Positions 16,823-24,756 of a stretch of DNA of 47,135 nt are shown one piece after another. The notes beneath the pieces are model-generated. The model saw nothing but the letters and a program-made list of their open reading frames with translations, had not been told where the DNA came from and searched no databases. Each line of letters starts with the position of its first letter. Within the stretch, counting starts at the first letter, position 1. The translations under genes were made by a program, and so were the position numbers. This DNA comes from Clostridia bacterium (GTDB lineage: Bacteria; Bacillota; Clostridia; Oscillospirales; Acutalibacteraceae), in contig JAFZFT010000026.1 in NCBI GenBank assembly GCA_017555765.1, forward strand, positions 1-47,135, written 5' to 3'.

Positions 16823-19800
16823 TTACTTAAACCAGCTACCGATTTTTGCAAAGAAATCCTTAATAGACTTGATGAGTCTCTGGAACCAGTTGAGTGATTC
16901 CTCAACATCGGGTACTTCGAAGTCAATATCGGGATCAATGCCGATAGCACCGATGAGCATATAGCCGTTAACAGTTAATTTGATTTCATTGTTTTCGTCG
17001 GGCTTTACAGCATTACCGTTTACATAGAAGGTGAATGAATCACCCATAATGTCACCGGCTCTGATGATAATCTCAGTACCGTTGGGAACCTCGTAGGTTG
17101 AGTTACCGAATACGATATCCCAGGTGTTACCGCCGTCCTGTGAAACCTTATACCAGCCGATGCCGTCTGTCTTACCGAAGACGATATGGTGCTCGGTTGA
17201 TGTTGAGCCGCCCTCTGAATCGTCGGGCTCTTCGGGTGTTTCGGGAACATCGGGTGTGTCGGGATCAACAGGTGTATCAGGAGTTTCGGGAACAATTTCA
17301 GTAAAGCTGTAGGTGAACACCTTAATGCCTGTACCGCTTACCTGTGTGGGAGGAGTAACATCCCATGCGCCGCCTTCGAAGCCCTCATTTGCCTTCATTC
17401 CTTCGGGAACAGTAACAGTAGCGTTGCCGTTTTCGTCAAGAGTGAGAACATAGACGATATTATCAGAGCTTCCGTTTGCCCATGTGCCGTTTTCAACCTT
17501 GAAAACAACCACATTCTGATACATATCAGGAGTGCCGTCACTTTCGTCACCGTCTTCTCCGCCGCCTATCTTATCGATATCGTAGTAGAGGCTGAGAACA
17601 ACAAGATCTTTATCATTGACGATTTCTGCACTTGCAAAAGAAATCTTTGAATTATATACATAACCCTCGAAGTTCTTAGGCTGAGCAGTTACTGTTGTAC
17701 CTACCTTACCCATGAACATTCCTACATCGGCGGTGCGATCATATCCGCCCTTATCGTTCTGCTTGTAATGTTCAACAACGTAGTAAACTTCCTTAGCGGG
17801 AGCCTTCTTAAAGCTGAAGGTGTAAATTTCTGCACCGGTGCCGCTTACCTGTGTGGGAGGAATAACATCCCATTCGCCGCCTTCGAAGCCGTCATTTGCC
17901 TTCATACCTACGGGAGCAACAAGCTCTGCAGTACCGTTGATATCATACTTGCCGTCAGTCTTAAGGTCAACAACTGTTACAATATCAGCATACTTACCGT
18001 CTGCCCAGGTACCGTTAACAACCTTGAAGATAACTATCTTCTGATACTTGTCGGGAGTGCCGTCACTTTCTGTACCGTCGTCTCCGCCACCGAAGTTATC
18101 AGCTGCATAGTAGAAGTTGATAACATTCTTTGCGTTATCTGTAGTGATTGTGATTGTCTTACCTGCTTCACTTGTAAGGGTGTAGTTTTCGATTGCAATT
18201 GCATTTTCACTGATTGTGTCTTCAAACTTTGCATCAAGAGTCTTTGCAGCTGCAAGTACTTTATTGGTACCCTCTTCAAGATAGTTTACAGTGTATTTGT
18301 AAGCGCCCTTTTCCCACTTTGCGTAAAGGTCTGTATCTGCTGCTACTGTTTCAGCAATTGCAGTAACCTTGTCGCCTGTGCATTCAGGGTTAGTGTACCA
18401 GCCGCCGAAAACATAGCCTTCACGAACGGGTACATAAGTGATTTCTGTCTCATAACTCCAGATGTGAGTGCTGTGAGAAATAACCTCTGTTTTTTCGTCA
18501 GCATAGTACTCGTGGTAATTTATGTTATAACGATTGGGAATAAGTCTTACCAGAAGTACGCCTGTGGGAGCATCGTTAAGAGGGCTGTAACGTGAGGGAG
18601 CACCGTAAACTACTGATACGGGCCACTCTGCTAAAGCTGTGGTAACCTTTTCCTCGCCTACAAGCTTTGTAAGCTTGGTAAGATTTGCCTGATAGTCGTA
18701 AAGACTACCGTCATAAAGGCTGTTCCATACCCAGTAGCCGTAATCACCGTTGTCCATACCGTCGGCACCCATGCCGATTTCAATACCGTAGGGTTCAACT
18801 GTGTGCTGACTGATTACCTTGTAATCGTTGTCTGAGCCTGTTGCCTTATACATGATTTCAACAAGTGTATCGGAAGGTCTTAAGTTCTTGCCGATGCTTG
18901 TTGCATCAACCTCAACGGGCTGGAAGTATGAAGCGGGTTTAAATGAAAGATAAGCGTTTACAAAGGTTTCCCATTTGCTATCTTCTGTATAAACTGCCTT
19001 GAAATCTTCTTCATTGTAGTCATCTGCATAATCATCGTCACCGTCAACGTAAGTTGTTGAGTTCTGATAGGTTGTGCCGTAGTTGATAGGAAGCACTTCG
19101 ATTCTGTAAGTCTTAACGGGATCAAGACCTGTGAATCTGTAATTTTCTGAAATGCCGTAAACCATTGCGCCCTTAGACCATGTAATATTTACAGTCTGTC
19201 TGTCAATGTTGTATACACCGTCATCTGTGATTTCCTGAAGTGCGATTACAGTTCTTGTTGTACGGTCTACAGGCCATACATCGACCATTTTATCACCCTG
19301 AAGGTATGAGCCTGCAACTTTTACATAACCTGTAAGAATCTGGTCCCATTTTGCATAAAGAGTGATGTTTCCTGTAAGAAGTTCACCGCTTACTGCAGGT
19401 TCCTTGAAATCGGTATCCTTATACCAGCCGCCGAATTCGTGACCTTCAAAGGTGGGAACGTAATTGTTAACATCAGGCACATAATACTCGTCTTCTTCTG
19501 TGAATGTGTTGCCGCCGTTGATTTCGCCGCCGTTTGCGTCGAAGATTACATCGTACTTTTCAACAGAAATCACACCGTGAAGTGTACCCTGCTGTGCATC
19601 TGTAGCATCGTTATAATATGCACCGTTGAGTGATGTACTGAACTTCTTACCGTCAGCGATATCACTCATAGTTGCAGTGTAGTTGCCGTCGGTATAGGTA
19701 ACGATAACAGTGTTGTCGTCCTTTGTGTGGTCCTTTTCGGTAGGTACGATAATAGTTGAATTATCATAAATGAAGCCTGTAACTACTGCACGGTAGCCAT

Positions 19801-22003
19801 AAGCATTACCCTTTGCGTCATACATCCAAACGGGGTATGAGCCTGCACCCTTACCTGTTTCGGGGTCAATATCTACACGTACACCGGGGCGTGTAGTAAG
19901 CTCTGTGCTTCTCTGCTGTGAAATGATAGCCCATTCTTTTGCAACATCATCCCAGCAAGCAATTTTAACGATTACAGCATCGGGATAAAGCTCCTTGGGT
20001 GTACCCTCTTCCATTTCAACGCTGAAATTGAGGTTGAAATCGTTGGGATTATACTGAAGCTCAATGTTGATTGTCCAGTTGCCGTTATCATCCTGAATCT
20101 TTTCAACCTTCTCAACATCATAGCCTGATTTGCTCAGAGCAACACCGAAGCTTGAGGTTGCAAGAAGACCTGAATAAGTTACATCTGTGGCTGTGTACTT
20201 TGTTTCAAGAACAACATCGCCCTGCTTAACTTCTGAAGGAGTATGAGCCTTTTTGTTTCCTTCTTCATCGGTTACTCCGTCTTTTGAGAAGTAAAGTACG
20301 TCGCCTGTTTCAACAAAAGCAGGTGTACCTTCCTTCATTTCAAGGAAGCTGACAACAAGCTTATCCTTGTCTTCGTCGTGGTCATAACCGCCGTCAGCCT
20401 TATGGTTGATTGTAACATTGATTGTAACATCAACTGCCTTTACCCACTTTGCGGTAAGTGTTATGGGAGCAGTAATTGATGATGTAACCTCTGCACCTGA
20501 AGCATAGGTTGCATTGTCATATTCCCAGCCTGCAAAAATATAGCCTTCATATACGGGAATATCTGAGGTAGCATTTACAGCAGACATACTTGAGTAAATC
20601 TCTGTTCTGCTCTTTTCACCTGACTCAAATGCACCGTCGGTTGTATCATACTTTACAGTATAGTGATGAAGGTTAAGCTCTGCATTTGCATTTTCTACGA
20701 TAAGCTCGTAGCCTCTTGCCTCGTGATAAGTACCGTTTTCAAAATGATAAGGAATATATGTACCGTTTTCAACTGTAGTTTCGTAGGTACCTGTATCGTT
20801 CTTTGTAAGAGAGATGTATTCTGTACCCGCTTTGCCCTTACGGAGTAAAAGCTCTACTTCAGCACCGTGGATAGCTGAAATGTCTGTAAGATTTCCGTCA
20901 AGATAGGTCTTTACAGTAGCCAGATAAACGGGCTTTGTTGTATCCTCAACATAACCGTAAACATACTTGGTTTTGCCATTGTCGTTGTACTCAGCACGCA
21001 CTTCTACTGTATATGTAGTATTAGGATCAAGACCTGTGAAGAGAATTGTTCCGTCAGGCTGCTGTTCACCCTTGTTACCGTTTATGAAATATTCGCAACG
21101 GTTATCAATATCAGAAACGAGGGTAAGTGTTGTTGTAGTAGTTGTTGTTTTAGGCTTTTTGAAAACATAAACGATAGGATTGGCAGTGCCGCTTGTGTAT
21201 GCGTGGAACTTACAGTATTCCTTTTTTATTGCAATACTGAGCTGAGCATCACCGGATGTTTCGTTGGTGCCTGCCTTAATGCCATTGACGTAATACTCAT
21301 TAGTGTTACGATCCACTTCCACTTTTTCAACATATATGTACTCACCGCCGTTTAAAATTGAAGCAGCTGAAACAGTACTTGCACTACAGGTAATGTGAAC
21401 AACACCGCTCTCACCGAGAAGATCGCGCACATCCATTCTGTCACCCTCGAAAAGACCGATAACAACATTGTCAAGGTCTTTATCAAGGTTATGGTCCTTA
21501 AAGTTTGTGTAGCTACCTGAGCCGAGGCTCTTGCCGCTCTTATCGAAAACCTCAACGGTAACAGTACCGTTAAGCTGACCGGTCTCAATGTCTGCACCGT
21601 AAACTGAAGCCCATGCAAAGCCAACCTCCTTGAAGGTTTTGTCATAGGTTCTGCCTGCCATACTTGTGGAGCCTGTCATATTCTTTTTATTTATTTTCTT
21701 GGCTGAGTTGTATATTTCTCTCTCTCCGTCGGTATTATTGATACCGTACATATTGTGGGAGTTATATACATACAGATATGTACCGAGTGAGCTTGTCCAC
21801 TTATATGTAAGCTCTCTCGGGTTTCCGTCATAGCCCTCAACCTTTACCTCAAGAAGCTCACTTGAGCGAAGATCAGTAACAGCTCCGCGCATAAAGCTCT
21901 CGATTGTTACTGTTACTGTGACTCCGTCTGCAGCAAAGATACTCATAGGAATCATAGTAAAGAGCATAATGACCGCTAACAAAATGCTTAATACTTTTTT
22001 CAT
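16823..22003 (-). CDS. Giant surface protein with InlB B-repeats and MucBP-like domains
   Basis: A 1726-residue exported adhesin-like protein. The start at 22003 is chosen because AGGAGG lies just upstream and the product opens with a signal peptide (MKKVLSILLAVIMLF...FAA); an in-frame upstream ATG has no such site. The N-terminal 440 residues are unrecognised beta-rich sequence with a run of Thr near 310. InlB-type repeats lie at about 448-521 (ends LTAKW), 814-884 (LYAKW) and 1158-1229 (LYAKW). Two tandem copies of a MucBP-like domain plus a second domain (DGTPDxYQ...PPTQVSGTG) span about 1238-1565. An acidic Pro-rich linker (about 1568-1600), a final beta domain and a basic amphipathic tail (RLIKSIKDFFAKIGSWFK) follow. 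No LPXTG or SLH was seen. Probably adhesion or mucin/glycan contact. Confidence 0.85.
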   Translation of the reverse strand: MKKVLSILLAVIMLFTMIPMSIFAADGVTVTVTIESFMRGAVTDLRSSELLEVKVEGYDGNPRELTYKWTSSLGTYLYVYNSHNMYGINNTDGEREIYNSAKKINKKNMTGSTSMAGRTYDKTFKEVGFAWASVYGADIETGQLNGTVTVEVFDKSGKSLGSGSYTNFKDHNLDKDLDNVVIGLFEGDRMDVRDLLGESGVVHITCSASTVSAASILNGGEYIYVEKVEVDRNTNEYYVNGIKAGTNETSGDAQLSIAIKKEYCKFHAYTSGTANPIVYVFKKPKTTTTTTTLTLVSDIDNRCEYFINGNKGEQQPDGTILFTGLDPNTTYTVEVRAEYNDNGKTKYVYGYVEDTTKPVYLATVKTYLDGNLTDISAIHGAEVELLLRKGKAGTEYISLTKNDTGTYETTVENGTYIPYHFENGTYHEARGYELIVENANAELNLHHYTVKYDTTDGAFESGEKSRTEIYSSMSAVNATSDIPVYEGYIFAGWEYDNATYASGAEVTSSITAPITLTAKWVKAVDVTINVTINHKADGGYDHDEDKDKLVVSFLEMKEGTPAFVETGDVLYFSKDGVTDEEGNKKAHTPSEVKQGDVVLETKYTATDVTYSGLLATSSFGVALSKSGYDVEKVEKIQDDNGNWTINIELQYNPNDFNLNFSVEMEEGTPKELYPDAVIVKIACWDDVAKEWAIISQQRSTELTTRPGVRVDIDPETGKGAGSYPVWMYDAKGNAYGYRAVVTGFIYDNSTIIVPTEKDHTKDDNTVIVTYTDGNYTATMSDIADGKKFSTSLNGAYYNDATDAQQGTLHGVISVEKYDVIFDANGGEINGGNTFTEEDEYYVPDVNNYVPTFEGHEFGGWYKDTDFKEPAVSGELLTGNITLYAKWDQILTGYVKVAGSYLQGDKMVDVWPVDRTTRTVIALQEITDDGVYNIDRQTVNITWSKGAMVYGISENYRFTGLDPVKTYRIEVLPINYGTTYQNSTTYVDGDDDYADDYNEEDFKAVYTEDSKWETFVNAYLSFKPASYFQPVEVDATSIGKNLRPSDTLVEIMYKATGSDNDYKVISQHTVEPYGIEIGMGADGMDNGDYGYWVWNSLYDGSLYDYQANLTKLTKLVGEEKVTTALAEWPVSVVYGAPSRYSPLNDAPTGVLLVRLIPNRYNINYHEYYADEKTEVISHSTHIWSYETEITYVPVREGYVFGGWYTNPECTGDKVTAIAETVAADTDLYAKWEKGAYKYTVNYLEEGTNKVLAAAKTLDAKFEDTISENAIAIENYTLTSEAGKTITITTDNAKNVINFYYAADNFGGGDDGTESDGTPDKYQKIVIFKVVNGTWADGKYADIVTVVDLKTDGKYDINGTAELVAPVGMKANDGFEGGEWDVIPPTQVSGTGAEIYTFSFKKAPAKEVYYVVEHYKQNDKGGYDRTADVGMFMGKVGTTVTAQPKNFEGYVYNSKISFASAEIVNDKDLVVLSLYYDIDKIGGGEDGDESDGTPDMYQNVVVFKVENGTWANGSSDNIVYVLTLDENGNATVTVPEGMKANEGFEGGAWDVTPPTQVSGTGIKVFTYSFTEIVPETPDTPVDPDTPDVPETPEEPDDSEGGSTSTEHHIVFGKTDGIGWYKVSQDGGNTWDIVFGNSTYEVPNGTEIIIRAGDIMGDSFTFYVNGNAVKPDENNEIKLTVNGYMLIGAIGIDPDIDFEVPDVEESLNWFQRLIKSIKDFFAKIGSWFK

Positions 22004-22108
22004 AAAATTTAACCTCCTCAGAAAAAAATATGAACTTTTTAAAAATACAAGGTATTCTAACATATAGCATATTACAAACCACTTACAAAATCAAGGCATA
22101 AAGGAAAA

Positions 22109-22138
22109 AAGACCGACAAAAATCGGTCTTTTTTTATG
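22109..22138. terminator. Terminator of the GH116-type gene
   Basis: AAAAAGACCGA-CAAAAA-TCGGTCTTTTT. On the reverse strand the stem is followed by T residues, and it lies just after the GH116-type stop codon. Confidence 0.85.
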
Positions 22139-22156
22139 TTTTAAATTGTTGTTTTT

Positions 22157-24619
22157 TTACTCAACTGTTATTTCCCAATCGCTAAGATTACCTTTGATAC
22201 ACTCAGCACTGTACGTACCATCGTTAACCGTAACCCTTGCCAGAATACCGGGAAGCACAAGCGGGAAGGTAATATTTTTCTTCATGGGAGAAAAGCTGAG
22301 CTTTTTCTTTTCATAATCAACCTTCATTCCCGATGCGGCAATAAGAGTAGACCAGCTTGACATAGGTCTTGTATAGTGGTGTCCGCATTCCCAATGGTCC
22401 CAGAAATGGCCTAACCTTAACTGATTGTTATGTACCGAGCCGACAACAGTATCTGAAATTTCATTATGTCCGACTGAAAGCGCGAGAGCAGAAAAAGCGT
22501 AGCTTATACCCGTCCAGACAGCTTCCGCCTGACAATTTTTGAAAGTGTGTACGGTTGTTTTTCTGTTTTCGGGCAGAGTCGCATTGACTAAGCCCTGCTC
22601 TTTATCAAAATTATTGCGGAAAATGCAATCAATTACCTTTCCGACTCTCTCATCGGAAATATTTCCGCCTATACCCATCATACGAAGGAACCACTCTCCG
22701 TCAAGCTGATCGGTCATAAGGGACTCGTCAGTTACATCACTGTTTCTCCAGAGATTATAGTACTCTCCGTTCCAGAGCTTTTCTTCAAGAGATTTCTTAC
22801 CCTTCTCTAAAATGCCGTTCCACTTATCGGAGCGGGACTTTTCCCCTACTCTGTCAGCCATAAGGGCAGCAGCCTTCAGAGCCGCAAGCCACAGTACGGA
22901 AATATATGTAGGCGTACCCGAAAAATTCCATGCGTCATAGGTGTTTCGCTTTGTATCGTAGTCGGGAAGTCCATCACCGTCGGTATCAAGAGCTTCAATG
23001 GAATCCATCGCTTTTTTAACGTTGCCCCAGAGTGAAACAAGATAGTTTCTGTCGCCCGAGAAAAGATAGTCACGCAGTACCATCAGAACAAACTGCATAT
23101 TCATATCTACACGGTCGAAGCCCTTGTCAGTACGCTTCATATCAGGCTTGAACAGATGATGTACTCTGCCGTCCTCACGCTGAAACTCTGCACCCATTTT
23201 CATCTGCTTCTTCTGTAAATCAGGGAAAAGGCTGATAAGGGAATAGGATGCGTGATAAGTAATATCCGTGGTGTGAAGTCCACAGAAGCCGAGGCCCTCC
23301 CACAGGCCGAAGTTGCCGTTTTTAAGATAAACGGAGCTCTTTACGAGGGGAGAAAGATTAGACGACCACGCATCAGGATAAATCGATGGCAGATCCGTAG
23401 AGTATAAAAGGTCTGCAAAATCTGTGGCAGATTTGAAAATACTGTCGTAATTATCCGAAAGATATCTGTTTGCTTCAAGAGAATCCTTATAAAGCTTCTC
23501 ATAATAATGACCGAGCTTTTCACCCTTTTTATCAAAACTGTTCGGGAAATACCAGGTAAGAATAAAGCGGACATTTTTCTTTTCGCCGGGCTTCAGTGTA
23601 AGCTCAGAGCATAAAGCACAACCGCCGAAATCCTTGCCGATTTTAAACAGTTGTCTGAGACAGCACCCGAGGAAAGCAATTTTATCCTTTCTCGAAGACG
23701 GAAAATCAGGATTACAGTATCTGATGCGGCTGATTATAGATTGTGCAAAGGGATACTGCAAGTACTCTTCACACAAGGCATCAAGCTTTCTTTCGCTGAG
23801 CATTACGAAATTTGCGGGTATAGCACCCGGTACGGAGCCGACCTTACTGTTTGGCAAGGAGCCCTTTTCTCTGAAGACGAAAAGCAAGGATTCCTGACTC
23901 ACACCGAATTTTGATTCTGCTATATACTCCCTCATAAAGCGGTAGTAATCAGCTGTGATGTATGACTTTTCTCCCTCTCCGCCGACAGAAAGGCAAAGAT
24001 TGCCACAAGAGGGTGATTTAGTAGATTTGGCGGCTTCTATATGTACACCCACTCCGTCACCTATTTTGTGAAGTGTATTTTTGTTTCCTTCTTTTTTGTT
24101 AGCAAAATCCGGTACGAGTGAACCGAGAAGGCTTATATCAAGATTACTGTCTGTAGGATTTTCAACCGTAAAATCCATATAAAAGCCCGGTGTTGAAGAT
24201 ACATCACTGTTATGCGGTACAAAGGGAGAAACCGCCTTCAGCTTAAGCTTACACGACAAAGCACTGTCAACGTAATTCAGCTCACACAGAGGGAATCTGC
24301 CGTCAAATTCAATCTGTTCCACCGGCTTATTCCATGCGAACATACGGTAGGTAAAATCGTCCGCTTCGGTTTTCATACCAAGCTTACGGACAATAGGCTT
24401 ACCGTCCGCCTTACTCTCCCGCACCCAGAAGGACAGTGCGCCCGTACTGCCCTCTCCGTCATCAACCTTAGCCTCGCAGCAGCTTTCGGTAATTCTCGGC
24501 TGATTGGCAACCAACCAGTAATGAAATTCTCCGTCAGGCATAAGCTCAACGCTTCCGCTTCCGATACCGCCTAAAGCGATACCACTTGTATGTGTTTTAG
24601 CAGATATAATCTTTGCCAT
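22157..24619 (-). CDS. Cytosolic GH116-type beta-glycosidase (GBA2/DUF608 family)
   Basis: An 820-residue enzyme with no signal peptide. The ATG at 24619 is preferred over an in-frame GTG 12 bp upstream, because GAGGTGG overlaps that GTG and fits the ATG. The N-terminal beta domain opens with IALGGIGSGSVELMPDGEF, the signature of the GBA2-type N-terminal region. The C-terminal (alpha/alpha)6 domain holds the likely nucleophile segment LWEGLGFCGLHTTDITYHAS and the acid/base segment TYDAWNFSGTPTYISVLWLA. Known members are beta-glucosidases, beta-xylosidases or N-acetylglucosaminidases. Cytosolic location implies it acts on imported oligosaccharides or glycosides. It has its own promoter and terminator. 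Confidence 0.88.
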   Translation of the reverse strand: MAKIISAKTHTSGIALGGIGSGSVELMPDGEFHYWLVANQPRITESCCEAKVDDGEGSTGALSFWVRESKADGKPIVRKLGMKTEADDFTYRMFAWNKPVEQIEFDGRFPLCELNYVDSALSCKLKLKAVSPFVPHNSDVSSTPGFYMDFTVENPTDSNLDISLLGSLVPDFANKKEGNKNTLHKIGDGVGVHIEAAKSTKSPSCGNLCLSVGGEGEKSYITADYYRFMREYIAESKFGVSQESLLFVFREKGSLPNSKVGSVPGAIPANFVMLSERKLDALCEEYLQYPFAQSIISRIRYCNPDFPSSRKDKIAFLGCCLRQLFKIGKDFGGCALCSELTLKPGEKKNVRFILTWYFPNSFDKKGEKLGHYYEKLYKDSLEANRYLSDNYDSIFKSATDFADLLYSTDLPSIYPDAWSSNLSPLVKSSVYLKNGNFGLWEGLGFCGLHTTDITYHASYSLISLFPDLQKKQMKMGAEFQREDGRVHHLFKPDMKRTDKGFDRVDMNMQFVLMVLRDYLFSGDRNYLVSLWGNVKKAMDSIEALDTDGDGLPDYDTKRNTYDAWNFSGTPTYISVLWLAALKAAALMADRVGEKSRSDKWNGILEKGKKSLEEKLWNGEYYNLWRNSDVTDESLMTDQLDGEWFLRMMGIGGNISDERVGKVIDCIFRNNFDKEQGLVNATLPENRKTTVHTFKNCQAEAVWTGISYAFSALALSVGHNEISDTVVGSVHNNQLRLGHFWDHWECGHHYTRPMSSWSTLIAASGMKVDYEKKKLSFSPMKKNITFPLVLPGILARVTVNDGTYSAECIKGNLSDWEITVE

Positions 24620-24663
24620 AATCCACCTCACTACAGTGACTTTTAATACTTTTTATCAAGCTC

Positions 24664-24692
24664 ATATTAACATATTTGTAAAAGCATTGCAA
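24664..24692 (-). promoter_or_regulatory. Promoter of the GH116-type gene
   Basis: Reverse strand: TTGCAA (24687-24692), 17-bp spacer, TAATAT (24664-24669). Confidence 0.55.
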
Positions 24693-24713
24693 TAATTAAT
24701 TTTACTGCTTCGG

Positions 24714-24750
24714 GCAAAAAAACAGCCACCGGATTTCCCGGTGACTGCTG
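24714..24750 (-). terminator. Terminator of the PPC-domain gene
   Basis: Reverse strand: CAGTCACCGG-GAAAT-CCGGTGGCTG followed by seven T. Confidence 0.88.
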
Positions 24751-24756
24751 AGAGAA

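Noticed and set aside
17098-17312. Plus-strand ORFs of about 65 codons with repetitive Gly/Ser/Val or Arg-rich sequence
   Set aside because: Complement of the Pro/Asp-rich linker of the giant surface protein; not a gene.
17768-18595. Long plus-strand ORF of 275 codons
   Set aside because: Antisense to the giant InlB/MucBP gene. Its Cys- and Val-rich composition is what the complement of that coding sequence gives, and no ribosome site was seen.
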